Notes: generated by a model not told the origin, from the sequence alone. Counted from the first letter of the stretch, positions 32,122 to 41,576 are shown. The stretch is 64,000 bases of DNA from Modestobacter sp. Leaf380 (GCF_001424485.1 NZ_LMQC01000001.1:253755-317754); one strand, 5' to 3'. Translations and numbers: made by a program.

Positions 32122-35112
32122 TCACCCGGTCGGGCTCGCCGCCGCCCCGGACTGCGCGGCCTGGTAGGCGGTCACCGCGTCGGCCAGGTCCTGCTGGGCC
32201 TGCCCGATCGCGGCGAAGTTGCCCGTCTGCTGCGCCGAGGCCAGGGCCTCCAGCGCCGCGTTGATGGCCGCCACCGCGGACTCCGTGGTCCCGGCGTCCG
32301 CCCCACCGCCGGCGGGTGCCTCCGTCGTCGGCGCGGCACCGGTGGACGGCGCTGCCGTGGTCGGGGCCGCGGTGCCCTCGGTCCCGGTGTCGGACTCGGT
32401 CCCCGGGTCGTCGGAGTCGGTGGCCACGTCCCCGGCGCCGGCGCCGAACACCTGGTCCAGCGCCTCGGACAGGGTGTCGCCGTAGCCGATCCGGTCGCCG
32501 TAGTTGACCAGCACCTTCTGCAGCAACGGGAAGGCGTTCTCCCCCGAGCCCTCGACGTACAGCGGCTCGATGTAGAGCAGACCCGCCTCACCGATCGGCA
32601 GCGTCAGCAGGTTGCCGAAGACCGCCGTGGACGTGTCGCTGTTGAACAGCGTGAGGTCCGGCCTGACCTGGTTGTTGGTCAGGAACGAGTTCTGCACCTG
32701 CTGGGGACCTCGGAACGGGGTGTTGCCCGGCAGCCTCAGCACCTGGATCTCGCCGTAGGTGGCGGGGTCCGAGCTCGCCGAGATGAACGCCGACAGGTTC
32801 TCCCGCTCGAAGGCGTTCAGCGCACTCGTGAGCTGGAAGCTCGCGCCCTCCTCACCCGGGCGGGCCGCCAGGATGTAGTACGGCGGCTGTGCCTCGCTGG
32901 TGTCCTGCGTCGGGTCGCTCGGGATCTGCCACCGGTCGTTCTGGTTGTAGAAGTCCGTCGGGTCCGTGACGTGGTAACGGGTCAGCACGTCGCGCTGGAG
33001 CTTGAAGAGGTCCTCGGGGTACCGGATGTGGCTGGTCAGCGCGTCGGGCATGTCCGACTTGGGCTTCACCACGCCCGGGAAGGCCTTCATGTAGGTCTCC
33101 AGGAGGGGGTCCTCCTCGTCCCAGGCGTACAGCGTCACCGTGCCGTCGTAGGCGTCGACCGTGGCCTTGACCGAGTTCCGGATGTAGTTGAACTGGTCGT
33201 CGGGCAGGGCCGTGGTCCCGGTGCCGGTCAGGGCGTCGGCCGCGGCCGTGCCCAGCTCCATCTGCTCGGCGTAGGGGAAGGCGTCCGAGGTGGTGTAGCC
33301 GTCGAGGATCCACTGCACCCGGCCGTCGACGACGGCGGGGTACGGGTCGCCGTCCACGGTCAGGAACGGCGCCGCCTTCTCCACCCGGTCCAGCGGGTCG
33401 CGGACGTAGAGCACCCGCGACTGGTCGTTGACCGCACCGGAGAGGATGAAGTTCCGCTCCCGGTAGTAGATGGCGAAGGTCAGCTGACGGAAGAAGCTGC
33501 CGATCGAGACGCCGCCCTCGCCGTCGTAGGTCGAGTTGATCTGCCCCTCGTCCGAACCGCCCTCGGGCTGGTCGAACTCGCGCGGGTTGGACCCGTCGGC
33601 GGCACCGACGACGGAGTAGACGTCCGTGCCGTTGTCGTTGAGCAGCTCGCCGTAGTAGATCCGCGGCTGGTCGACCTCGATGGTGCCGGTGGTCGGCAGG
33701 TCGCGGGCGCCGCTGAAGTTGGGCTCGCCACCCTCCTGGCCGGCGACGACCTCGTTGGCCGGCGCGGCCACGAAGCCGTTGCCGTGGGTGTAGACGGTGT
33801 GCCGGTTGATCCAGCTGCTCTGGTTGTCGCTCAGCCCGGAGCTGTTGAGCTCGCGGACGGCGACCACGTAGTCGCGGGTCTCCCCGTCGATCGTGTACCG
33901 GTCGATGTCCAGCTTGTCCGGGAAGCCGTAGACGTTGCGGATCTGCTGGCGGGCGGTGAACGTCTCGCTGAGCACGTTGGGGTCCAGCAGCCGGGCGTTG
34001 GGGATGGTCGCCTGGTCGTTGCGCAGGGCCGCGAGCGCGGCGTCGGGGTCGACGTCGGTGCCGTCGGAGTCCTGGGCGTAGTTCACGTAGTCGACGTCGG
34101 TGAGGCCGTAGGCCTCCAGCGTCGACCCGATGGCCCGCTCGATGTACTCGGCCTCGCGCTGGTCGGCGGAGGGCCGGACGACGAACTGCTGCACGATCGC
34201 CGGGTAGGCCACGCCGATCACCAGCGAGGACAGCAGCAGCAGCACGAGGGCCGCGGCCGGCAGGGCGAAGTTGCGCACCACGATGTTGGCGAAGAACGCG
34301 ACCGCGCAGATGACGGCGACGAAGACCAGGATCGTCTTGGCCGGCAGCAGCGCGTTGACGTCGGTGTAGCTGGCGCCGCTGAACACGTCACCGCGGTTGG
34401 AGTAGACGAGCCCGTAGCGGTCCAGCCAGTAGGCGACCGCCTTGAGGGCCACGAAGACGCCCAGCAGGACCGAGAGCTGCACGCGGGCCGCCGGGGTCAG
34501 CTTCTGTCCGGGGGTCTGCAGCCGCATGCCACCGAACACGTAGTGGGTCAGCAGCGAGCCGATCAGCGCCAGGATGACGATCGCGAACCCGAAGCCCAGG
34601 GCCAGCCGGTAGAACGGGTAGTGGAAGACGAAGAAGCTGTTGTCCAGCCCGAACTGCGGGTCGACGGTGCCGAAGTCGGTGGAGTTGCGGAAGGTCAGCC
34701 AGGTCTCCCAGCTGCCCTGCGCGGTGAACCCGGCGAACAGGCCCAGCACGACCGCGATCGCGATGAGCACCAGCTTGCGGCGGGGCTCGACGGACTGGCG
34801 GTAGCGCTCGAGGTTCTGCTGCTCCAGGCTCATCGGCCGGAAGGTGGGCCGGAACCGGTAGGCCAGGTAGACCGCCAGCGCGACCAGTCCGCCGGTGGCG
34901 ACACCGGCGACGGCGAAGAGCAGGGCGCGGGTCTGGACCTCGGTCCAGAACACCTCGGTGAAGTTGGTCTCGTCGAACCAGAGGTAGTCGACGTAGACGT
35001 TGGTGAGCGTCCCGATCACGGTGAACAGCACCAGCAGGACGGCGATGACGCCGATGACCAGCTTGGCTCGCCGGGACAGGGTCGGCACCGGCACGGGGGG
35101 CCGCATGGCCAC
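32122..35112 (-). CDS. UPF0182 family large membrane protein
   Basis: A 996-residue integral membrane protein of the UPF0182 family (Rv3193c-like from memory), function unknown. Seven or so hydrophobic helices occupy residues 15-310; residues 320-880 are a large extracellular-type domain (WINRHTVYTHGNGFVAAPANEV quoted in part, YYGELLNDN); the tail from about 890 is low-complexity Thr/Ala/Gly followed by a helical Ala/Gln segment. GTG 35112 (or ATG two codons later) has GGAG about eight bases upstream. It lies downstream of the PDZ protease gene, an arrangement kept across actinobacteria. Confidence 0.93.
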   Translation of the reverse strand: MAMRPPVPVPTLSRRAKLVIGVIAVLLVLFTVIGTLTNVYVDYLWFDETNFTEVFWTEVQTRALLFAVAGVATGGLVALAVYLAYRFRPTFRPMSLEQQNLERYRQSVEPRRKLVLIAIAVVLGLFAGFTAQGSWETWLTFRNSTDFGTVDPQFGLDNSFFVFHYPFYRLALGFGFAIVILALIGSLLTHYVFGGMRLQTPGQKLTPAARVQLSVLLGVFVALKAVAYWLDRYGLVYSNRGDVFSGASYTDVNALLPAKTILVFVAVICAVAFFANIVVRNFALPAAALVLLLLSSLVIGVAYPAIVQQFVVRPSADQREAEYIERAIGSTLEAYGLTDVDYVNYAQDSDGTDVDPDAALAALRNDQATIPNARLLDPNVLSETFTARQQIRNVYGFPDKLDIDRYTIDGETRDYVVAVRELNSSGLSDNQSSWINRHTVYTHGNGFVAAPANEVVAGQEGGEPNFSGARDLPTTGTIEVDQPRIYYGELLNDNGTDVYSVVGAADGSNPREFDQPEGGSDEGQINSTYDGEGGVSIGSFFRQLTFAIYYRERNFILSGAVNDQSRVLYVRDPLDRVEKAAPFLTVDGDPYPAVVDGRVQWILDGYTTSDAFPYAEQMELGTAAADALTGTGTTALPDDQFNYIRNSVKATVDAYDGTVTLYAWDEEDPLLETYMKAFPGVVKPKSDMPDALTSHIRYPEDLFKLQRDVLTRYHVTDPTDFYNQNDRWQIPSDPTQDTSEAQPPYYILAARPGEEGASFQLTSALNAFERENLSAFISASSDPATYGEIQVLRLPGNTPFRGPQQVQNSFLTNNQVRPDLTLFNSDTSTAVFGNLLTLPIGEAGLLYIEPLYVEGSGENAFPLLQKVLVNYGDRIGYGDTLSEALDQVFGAGAGDVATDSDDPGTESDTGTEGTAAPTTAAPSTGAAPTTEAPAGGGADAGTTESAVAAINAALEALASAQQTGNFAAIGQAQQDLADAVTAYQAAQSGAAASPTG

Positions 35113-35168
35113 GGGCGGGCTCCTTCAGTTGCTGTGGGACTCGACAGTGCTCAGGGGGTGCGGGTGCT

Positions 35169-35209
35169 CGGTGGTGCTGGAGCCGGGTGGTGCTGGAGCC
35201 CGGTGGTGC
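35169..35209. repeat. 16-bp tandem repeat upstream of the UPF0182 gene
   Basis: Two 16-base copies (CGGTGGTGCTGGAGCC and one variant) plus a 9-base partial copy. The 250-base gap 35113-35362 otherwise shows no gene. Confidence 0.75.
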
Positions 35210-35362
35210 ACAGGTCCTCGACCGGGGGCGGACAGCTGCCCGACAGTCGCTGCGGGCACGCTGACCGCGGGAGGGTCCGTCTGCTCAACTGTCGCGGGCG
35301 GCCCCGGGTTCCCCGGTGTCCTCCCCAGCATCCACGGGTCTCCCCGCCCGGGTGGCGGGCGG

Positions 35363-36397
35363 TCAGCCGCCGGTGGTGCAGGGGGCGGGCGTGCCGCCGT
35401 CCCGGAAGACCTCCAGGGCGGTCAGCGCGTCGTCCAGCGTGGCCACCCGGGCCATGGTGAGGCCGGGCTGCGCGGCGCCCAGTGCCTCGGCGCAGTTGTC
35501 GGCCGGGACGAGGAAGAGCGTGGCGCCGATGTCCCGGGCCGCGACCAGCTTGAGCGGGATGCCGCCGATCGGGCCCACCGCGCCCGTCGCGTCGATGGTC
35601 CCGGTGCCGGCGATGACCGCGCCCTCGGTCAGGTCGGTGTCCCCGACCAGGTCGATGATCCCCAGGGTGAGCATCAGCCCGGCCGAGGGGCCGCCGACGT
35701 CGTCGACCCGGATGTCGACGTCGAAGGGCGCCGACGGCGTCTGCAGCACCGACACGCCCAGCAGGGCGCCCTCGCGCTGGTCCGACGAGGTCGAGGTGAT
35801 CGTGGCGGTGCCCGGCTCGCCGAGGCGCGTGTAGGACACGGTGACGTCGTCCCCCGCGGGGATCGCGGTCAGCGCGGCGTCCAGTGCGGCCTGGTCGGGG
35901 GTCGCCGTCCCGTCGACGGCCTCGATCGCGTCGCCCTCCTCCAGCTGCCCCTCCGAGGGCGAGTCCTCCGGGACGTCGGCGACGACGACCTTCTCGGGGT
36001 AGCCGAGCTGGGTGAGTGCCGCGGCGTTGGCCGACTGCTCCGAGGTGAGGAAGGCCTGCCGGTTCTCCGCCTGGGTCTCCTCGACCGACTGGTCGGGGGG
36101 GTAGACGGTGTCGCGCGGGACCACCGACACCTCGCTGTCGAACCAGCCCTGCACCGCCCCGACCAGGGTCAGCGGCCGCTGCGGGACCCCCACCGTGGTC
36201 AGGTTCAGGTTGCCGCTGACCTCGTTGCGGTCCCGGCCCTCCACGGTGATGATCGGCGTCCCGTCGAGGTCGCCGAGGGTGTTGTAGGTCGGGCCGGGCA
36301 CCTGGGCCACGTAGGGCACCGGCAACAGGGTGCCGACCAGACCGAAGCCCAGCAGCAGGACCACACCGGCCACGAGGACGGTCACGCGACGGCTCAC
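35363..36397 (-). CDS. Lon-like PDZ/S16 membrane protease (YlbL type)
   Basis: A 344-residue protein: one N-terminal membrane helix (VTVLVAGVVLLLGFGLVGTLL in outline), a PDZ domain (about residues 130-205, EDSPSEGQLEEGDAIEAV) and a Lon-type S16 domain with the Ser of GGPSAGLM (about 237) and the Lys of GGIPLKLVAAR (about 281) as the dyad. It should degrade or process secreted or membrane proteins outside the membrane. GTG 36397 is eight bases after TACTGT on the minus strand, a leaderless start. UPF0182 lies downstream and the DUF2342 gene is divergent. Confidence 0.9.
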   Translation of the reverse strand: MSRRVTVLVAGVVLLLGFGLVGTLLPVPYVAQVPGPTYNTLGDLDGTPIITVEGRDRNEVSGNLNLTTVGVPQRPLTLVGAVQGWFDSEVSVVPRDTVYPPDQSVEETQAENRQAFLTSEQSANAAALTQLGYPEKVVVADVPEDSPSEGQLEEGDAIEAVDGTATPDQAALDAALTAIPAGDDVTVSYTRLGEPGTATITSTSSDQREGALLGVSVLQTPSAPFDVDIRVDDVGGPSAGLMLTLGIIDLVGDTDLTEGAVIAGTGTIDATGAVGPIGGIPLKLVAARDIGATLFLVPADNCAEALGAAQPGLTMARVATLDDALTALEVFRDGGTPAPCTTGG

Positions 36398-36514
36398 GGA
36401 CGACGACAGTAGGTGACCCGGACCGCCGGGGCCCGCTGCTGTGCGGCGCCCCTGACCTGCCCGGGTGTCCGCCCAGGGCGTAGCGGCGGCCCGCCGGGGC
36501 ACCCCGGACGCGGT

Positions 36515-36520
36515 TACCGT
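36515..36520 (+). promoter_or_regulatory. -10 element TACCGT for a leaderless DUF2342 mRNA
   Basis: TACCGT is seven bases before the ATG at 36528, fixing that start over in-frame ATG/GTG codons upstream. Confidence 0.5.
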
Positions 36521-36527
36521 GGGGTGC

Positions 36528-37979
36528 ATGAGCGACGTGCCCTTCGGATTCGGCCTCCCCGACCGCGACCCGGAGCGCCGTGGCGACTCCGACCCGAACG
36601 ACCCGTTCGGCTTCGGAGCCCTCTTCGGCGCCGGCGGCCTGGGCGGCGCCGGCGGCGGGTCCCCCGAGGACCTGCTGGGCAAGATGCCGCTGTTCGCCGA
36701 GCTGCAGAAGCTGATGACCTGGAAGGGCGGCCCGGTCAACTGGGACCTGGCCCGCCAGGGCGCGATCAGCCAGCTCGCCGCCGGTCACCAGCCCACCTCC
36801 GCCGCCGAGCGCAGCGAGGTCACCGAGGCCCTCCGGCTGGCCGACCTCTGGCTGGACCAGGCCACCGAGCTGCCCTCGGGCGTCGAGCGCACGCTGGCCT
36901 GGTCCCGGGTGGACTGGCTGGAGCAGACGCTGCCGGCCTGGGGCGCCCTGATCGACCCCCTCGCCGAGCGCGTGGTCGCGGCGATGACCTCCGCGCTGCC
37001 CGCCGAGGCGCAGGCGATGGCCGGTCCACTGGCCGGGGTGATGGGCCAGATGGGCGGCGTCATGTTCGGCGCCCAGGTGGGCCAGGCGCTGGGCCGGCTG
37101 GCCGACGAGGTCGTCACCAGCACCGACGTCGGCCTGCCGCTGGCCCCCGCGGGCACCGCCGCGCTGGTCCCGCAGAACGTCGACGCGTTCCGGGAGGGCC
37201 TGGACCGTCCCGAGGAGGAGGTCCGCCTCTTCCTCGCCCTGCGCGAGGCCGCCCATCACCGGCTCTACGCGCACGTGCCGTGGCTGCGCCAGCAGCTGAC
37301 CGACGCGGTGCACGCCTACGCACGCGGCATCCACGTCGACGCCGACGCCCTCCAGCGCGGCCTCGAGGACGCGATGGGCGGCATGGAGGGCGGTTTCGAC
37401 CCGCAGGACCCGGAGAAGCTTCAGCAGCTGCTGGGCTCGGGTGTGCTGGAGCCCGCGGAGACCCCCGAGCAGCAGATGGCGTTGCGTCGGCTGGAGACCC
37501 TGCTGGCCCTGGTCGAGGGCTGGGTCGACGTCGTCGTCGCCGAGGCCGCCGGCAAGCGGCTGCCCGGGCACGGCGCGCTGGCCGAGACCATGCGCCGCCG
37601 GCGCGCCTCGGGCGGTCCGGCCGAGCAGACCTTCGCCACCCTGGTGGGGCTGCAGCTGCGGCCCCGCCGGCTCCGGGACGCCGCGACCGTGTGGGCCGCC
37701 ATGGGCGCCCAGCACGGCAGCGACGCCCGCGACGCGCTGTGGTCGCACCCGGACCTGCTGCCCACCTCCGAGGACCTCGACGAGCCGATGGACTTCGTCG
37801 GCCGGCAGGGCCGTGGCGGCGAGCGGGACGCCGAGGGCCGCGACGAGTTCGACCGGCTGACCGCCGGACTGACCTTCGACGACCCGGACGGGACCGACGC
37901 CGGGGACCAGACCCCCGGTGCTGACGGTCCCGGGGACGACGCCGGGTCCGACGGCCCGGACCCCCGCCCGGGCGCCTGA
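36528..37979 (+). CDS. DUF2342 zincin-like putative metalloprotease
   Basis: A 483-residue member of the actinobacterial DUF2342/zincin-like hydrolase family (Rv3195-like from memory). The N-terminal 45 residues are Gly/Asp/Phe-rich. The helix ALREAAHHRLYAHVPWL (about residues 234-250) is the place of the zinc motif in this family; the exact HExxH pattern is not present (EAAHH), so activity is not certain. The last 60 residues are acidic and disordered-looking. It is divergent from the Lon-like protease. Confidence 0.85.
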   Translation: MSDVPFGFGLPDRDPERRGDSDPNDPFGFGALFGAGGLGGAGGGSPEDLLGKMPLFAELQKLMTWKGGPVNWDLARQGAISQLAAGHQPTSAAERSEVTEALRLADLWLDQATELPSGVERTLAWSRVDWLEQTLPAWGALIDPLAERVVAAMTSALPAEAQAMAGPLAGVMGQMGGVMFGAQVGQALGRLADEVVTSTDVGLPLAPAGTAALVPQNVDAFREGLDRPEEEVRLFLALREAAHHRLYAHVPWLRQQLTDAVHAYARGIHVDADALQRGLEDAMGGMEGGFDPQDPEKLQQLLGSGVLEPAETPEQQMALRRLETLLALVEGWVDVVVAEAAGKRLPGHGALAETMRRRRASGGPAEQTFATLVGLQLRPRRLRDAATVWAAMGAQHGSDARDALWSHPDLLPTSEDLDEPMDFVGRQGRGGERDAEGRDEFDRLTAGLTFDDPDGTDAGDQTPGADGPGDDAGSDGPDPRPGA

Positions 37980-37981
37980 GC

Positions 37982-38662
37982 TCAGTCGGTGTCGTCCCCG
38001 TCCGCGGGGGCGGCACCGAGCCGGGACTCCACGCCCTCGAGGAAGCCCAGCGCCCGCTCCGCACGCGGGTAGCGGCCCACCAGCGCCCAGAAGGCGTCGT
38101 CGTGGGCGGGCTCGAGCAGGTGCGCGAGTTCGTGGACGAGCACGTAGTCCACGACGTACTCGGGCATCCCGCGCAGCCGGCTGGACAGCCGGATGGTGCG
38201 GTCGGCGGGGGTGCAGGAGCCCCATCGGCGGTTCTGGTTGTCCACCCACCGCACGCTGGCCGGCAGCACGCCGCCCAGGTGGGCCTGCGACAACACCCGG
38301 GCGCGGGCCATCAGGTCCTCGTCGCTGCCCAGCGTCCGGCGCCGGCGGTCCTCCCGGGTCTCCAGCTTGGCGACCATCTGGGCCACCCAGCGCCGCTCCT
38401 CGGCCGCGCTGAACGAGGCCGGGATGAGCACGATGGTCCGGCCCTCCTGGCGGTAGGCGGTGACCGTGCGGCGCCTGCGGTGGCTGCGGCGCACCTCCAC
38501 GGCCGCGTGCCCCGGGTCCCCGGGGTGTGCCGGGCTGCCGTGCGCGCCCGCGCCGGCCCCCCGGGTGCCGCGCCGGCCGCTGGTGACCCCCGCGTCTGCA
38601 CCGCGCAGGGCGGCGGGAGCCGTCGGCGGGACGGCGGAGGGCGAGGCGGGACCGGGGTGCAC
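37982..38662 (-). CDS. YgjP/M48-like metallopeptidase (DUF45)
   Basis: A 226-residue protein. The zinc helix is LVHELAHLLEPAHDDAFW (HELAH at about residues 176-180, with the third His eight residues on), preceded by RWGSCTPADRTIRLSSRL, both typical of the YgjP-like M48 group. The first 65 residues are Ala/Gly/Pro-rich. GTG 38662 is fixed by TACCGT (38674-38669) six bases upstream on the minus strand. Its 3' end is two bases from the convergent DUF2342 stop. Confidence 0.85.
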   Translation of the reverse strand: MHPGPASPSAVPPTAPAALRGADAGVTSGRRGTRGAGAGAHGSPAHPGDPGHAAVEVRRSHRRRRTVTAYRQEGRTIVLIPASFSAAEERRWVAQMVAKLETREDRRRRTLGSDEDLMARARVLSQAHLGGVLPASVRWVDNQNRRWGSCTPADRTIRLSSRLRGMPEYVVDYVLVHELAHLLEPAHDDAFWALVGRYPRAERALGFLEGVESRLGAAPADGDDTD

Positions 38663-39069
38663 GCACGCACGGTAACCGCGGTCGGGCCGTGCGCCCACAC
38701 GCTGGACACCCGGTCGTGTGCAGGTGCACACCGTCGGTGGACATCCGGCACCGGACCGGTCCGCTCATGGGTCGTCCACAGGCCCGGACGGGCGTCTGCC
38801 CCTGCCCAGCAGGGGTACGGCCCCGGGCGGGGCCGGCGGGCGGGCCGTCGTCCCCGGGCCGTGCACAGCGCCACGCCGAGCACTCCCCACCGTGTCCACA
38901 GGCCCGTCCACAGGCTGTGGGTTTCCGGGGGCCCGGGAGACCCCGGTGCCGCGACCGCTCGCCGGAGCGTCGACGACGATCCGCTCGGACGATGTCACGC
39001 ACCGTGGTCGTGCTGGCCGCCTGTGGACGACGGACCGGCCGATGCGCCCCCAGGTGCCACCCTCGCGGC
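38663..39069. other. Intergenic region with a cluster of DnaA-box-like sites
   Basis: A 407-base gap between divergent genes with no coding signal. It holds TCGTCCACA (38772-38780), GTGTCCACA (38892-38900), CCGTCCACA (38904-38912) and, reversed, TGTGGACGA (39022-39030). The actinobacterial DnaA box is TTGTCCACA, so each differs by one or two bases. The M48 leaderless promoter occupies the left end. Confidence 0.5.
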
Positions 39070-40152
39070 GTGACCGACAGCGCCCACCCGCTCCTGCCGC
39101 CGACCACCCCGCTGCTGCGGCTGGACGGCGACTGCCTGCAGGTGGGCGGCGCGGACGGCGGGCCGGGCCTGCGGGTCGGCCCGGTCGACCCCGGCACGAG
39201 CGCCGGGCTGTCCCGGCTGCTGCGCTCCCTGGACGGGTCGCGGACGGTCCGCGCGGTGCACGCCGGGGCGCTGGCCGAGGGGCTGCCCGCCGACCTGGTG
39301 CACGACGTCCTGCACGAGCTGCGGTCCGCGGGACTCACCACCGAGGTGTCCCCCGCCGACCTCCTCGCCGCCGCACCCGGTCCCGCCGACCGGGCCCGTG
39401 TCCTGCTCGAGCTGCCGACGGCACTGGCGTCCCGGGGTGGCGGCCGGTGGCGTGACCGCGCGGGCGCCGTCGTGGTCGTCGAGGGCGCGACCCGGGTCGG
39501 CGTCCCGCTGGCCGGCCTGCTCGCCGCGGCCGGAGTCGGCCGCGTGCACGTGCGCGACCGGGGCACCGTGCGTGCCGAGGACACGGGGGTCGGCGGGCTG
39601 GGCGCCGCAGACGAGGGCCGCCCGCGGGCCCTGGCGGCCGCCGACGCCGTCCGGCGGGTGGCACCGCACGCCGACCTGCGCCCCCCGCCCGCCGGCCGGG
39701 TGCCGGACCTGGTGGTGCTGTGCCACCCGTGGGCCGCCCTGGACCCGCTGCACGGGGTGCTGCAGCGCGACGGGGTGGCCCACCTGGTCGCGACGGTGCG
39801 CGGGGAGACCGGCGTGGTGGGCCCGCTCGTCGTGCCCGGCCTGACCGGCTGCCTGCGGTGCGCGGAGGCCACCCGGCGGGACGAGGACCCGGCCTGGTCC
39901 CGGGTGTCCGCCCAGCTCCGCGAGGGGCCCGCCGCCGGCCCGGACCGGTCACCGTCCCCGGGCAGCGGGTCCAGCGCGGCCTGCCTGGCGACGGCGCTGA
40001 CCGCGGCGGGTCAGGTCCTCGCCCACCTGGACGGCGAGCCCGGCCCGGTCGTGGTGGACGCCGTCCTGGAGCTGCACGCCCCCGACCTGCTCCCCCACCG
40101 CCGTGCCTGGCCCCCGCACCCGGACTGCCCGTGCCGGCCCGCGCGGCGGTGA
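39070..40152 (+). CDS. ThiF/E1-like protein with zinc cysteines (cyclodehydratase-domain type)
   Basis: A 360-residue protein. Residues 1-110 form an N-terminal domain with a winged-helix look; residues about 130-330 resemble the E1/ThiF fold (VVVVEGATRVGVPLAGLLAAAGVGRVHVRD in outline, where the glycine-rich ATP loop is degenerate). Two cysteine pairs, GCLRCAE and the terminal CPCR, match the structural zinc site. This is the domain type called bacteriocin biosynthesis cyclodehydratase in TOMM clusters, yet no precursor peptide, dehydrogenase or YcaO gene is nearby; Rv3196 (from memory) holds the same position in mycobacteria. Function unknown. GTG 39070. Confidence 0.65.
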   Translation: MTDSAHPLLPPTTPLLRLDGDCLQVGGADGGPGLRVGPVDPGTSAGLSRLLRSLDGSRTVRAVHAGALAEGLPADLVHDVLHELRSAGLTTEVSPADLLAAAPGPADRARVLLELPTALASRGGGRWRDRAGAVVVVEGATRVGVPLAGLLAAAGVGRVHVRDRGTVRAEDTGVGGLGAADEGRPRALAAADAVRRVAPHADLRPPPAGRVPDLVVLCHPWAALDPLHGVLQRDGVAHLVATVRGETGVVGPLVVPGLTGCLRCAEATRRDEDPAWSRVSAQLREGPAAGPDRSPSPGSGSSAACLATALTAAGQVLAHLDGEPGPVVVDAVLELHAPDLLPHRRAWPPHPDCPCRPARR

Positions 40153-40223
40153 CCGGGCGCCCCCCGGCACCGCCGGACCGCACGCACCCGACACCGGACG
40201 TGCAGAACAGGGACACTGGGGGC

Positions 40224-41546
40224 GTGACGGACACCGGACGGGGAATCCCACGCGGCTCGGTGTCGCGGACCGCTCGACTGGCCTCGCTGCCCCTGGGTGC
40301 GGCGGGACGGGCGACGCTGGGCATCGGCAAGCGGCTCTCGGGCCAGTCGGCCGAGGAGGTCTCGGCCGAGCTGCAGCAGCGCACCGCCGAGCAGCTCTTC
40401 GCCGTGCTCGGCCAGCTCAAGGGCGGGGCGATGAAGCTGGGCCAGACGCTGTCGGTCTTCGAGGCCGCAGTGCCCGAGGAGATGGCCGCCCCCTACCGGG
40501 AGGCGCTGGTCAAGCTCCAGGAGGAGGCCCCGCCGATGCCGGTGCGGACCGTGCACGCGGTCCTCGCCCAGCAGCTGGGCGGCAGCTGGCGCAGCCGGTT
40601 CGCCCACTTCGACGACACCCCGGCCGCCGCGGCGAGCATCGGTCAGGTCCACCGGGCCACCTGGCGCGACGGCCGCGACGTCGCGGTGAAGATCCAGTAC
40701 CCGGGTGCGGCCACCGCGCTGATGGCCGACCTGAACCAGCTCTCCCGCTTCGCCCGGATGTTCGGCGTGCTGTTCCCGGGGATGGACGTCAAGCCGCTCA
40801 TCACCGAGCTCAAGGCCCGGGTGGTCGAGGAACTGGACTACGGCATGGAGGCCGACGCGCAGCGCGCCTTCGCCGCCGCCTACGCCGGTGACGAGCAGAT
40901 CGCCGTCCCGCGGATCGTGGCCAGCGCCCCCAAGGTGATCGTCTCCGAGTGGATGGACGGCACCCCGCTGTCCAAGATCATCAACGGTGGCACCCGTGAG
41001 CAGCGCGACCGCGCGGGCTTGCTGATGTCCACGCTGCACTTCTCCGGGCCCCCGCGCGCCGGGCTGTTGCACGCCGACCCGCACCCGGGCAACTACCGGC
41101 TGCTGGACGACGGCCGGCTCGGTGTCATCGACTTCGGCGCCGTGGCCCGGTTGCCCGAGGGCTACCCCGAGCCGATCGGTCGACTGGTCCGCTGGGCGCT
41201 GGAGGGCAAGGCCGACGAGGTGCTGGCCGACCTGCGGGCCGAGGGGTTCGTCCGGCCCGGGGTCGACGTCGACGCGCAGAGCGTCCTGGACTACCTGCTG
41301 CCCCTGCTCGAGCCGGTCGGGAGCCACCGCTTCCGGTTCACCCGGGCGTGGATGCAGGAGCAGGCCACCAGGGTCGGCGACCCGCGCAGCGAGGTCAGCC
41401 GGCTGGGCCGCCAGCTCAACCTGCCGCCGTCCTACCTGCTCATCCACCGCGTGACGATCGGCTCCATCGGGGTGCTGTGCCAGCTCGACGCCGAGGGCGA
41501 CTTCCGCAGCGTCATCGAGGAGTGGCTGCCCGGCTTCCGGGAGTGA
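40224..41546 (+). CDS. AarF/ABC1/UbiB family atypical kinase
   Basis: A 440-residue ABC1 kinase-like ATPase. The family marks are KxGQ (AMKLGQTLS, near residue 72), the Ala-rich nucleotide loop AAAASIGQVHRA (about 135), VAVKIQYPG with the ATP lysine, EELDYGMEA, HADPHPGNY as the catalytic loop and VIDFGAV as the DFG equivalent. UbiB members support quinone or lipid metabolism; the actinobacterial role is not settled. GTG 40224. It lies 71 bases after the ThiF-like gene, likely the same transcript, as with Rv3196-Rv3197. Confidence 0.92.
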   Translation: MTDTGRGIPRGSVSRTARLASLPLGAAGRATLGIGKRLSGQSAEEVSAELQQRTAEQLFAVLGQLKGGAMKLGQTLSVFEAAVPEEMAAPYREALVKLQEEAPPMPVRTVHAVLAQQLGGSWRSRFAHFDDTPAAAASIGQVHRATWRDGRDVAVKIQYPGAATALMADLNQLSRFARMFGVLFPGMDVKPLITELKARVVEELDYGMEADAQRAFAAAYAGDEQIAVPRIVASAPKVIVSEWMDGTPLSKIINGGTREQRDRAGLLMSTLHFSGPPRAGLLHADPHPGNYRLLDDGRLGVIDFGAVARLPEGYPEPIGRLVRWALEGKADEVLADLRAEGFVRPGVDVDAQSVLDYLLPLLEPVGSHRFRFTRAWMQEQATRVGDPRSEVSRLGRQLNLPPSYLLIHRVTIGSIGVLCQLDAEGDFRSVIEEWLPGFRE

Positions 41547-41576
41547 GCACCCCGGCTCCTCGGTGACCGGTCCTGC

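Noticed and set aside
34000-36000. Very long open frames opposite UPF0182, adnA and adnB
   Set aside because: Frames over 1000 codons occur on the opposite strand because of extreme GC content; their products are low-complexity Val/Gly/Arg/Gln shadows without motifs or ribosome sites.
38663-39069. Chromosome origin (oriC)
   Set aside because: DnaA-box-like sites are present, but there is no AT-rich unwinding region and no dnaA, dnaN, rpmH or parAB nearby.
39070-40152. RiPP/TOMM biosynthetic cluster
   Set aside because: No YcaO, dehydrogenase, precursor peptide or transporter lies within reach; only the ThiF-like protein is present.
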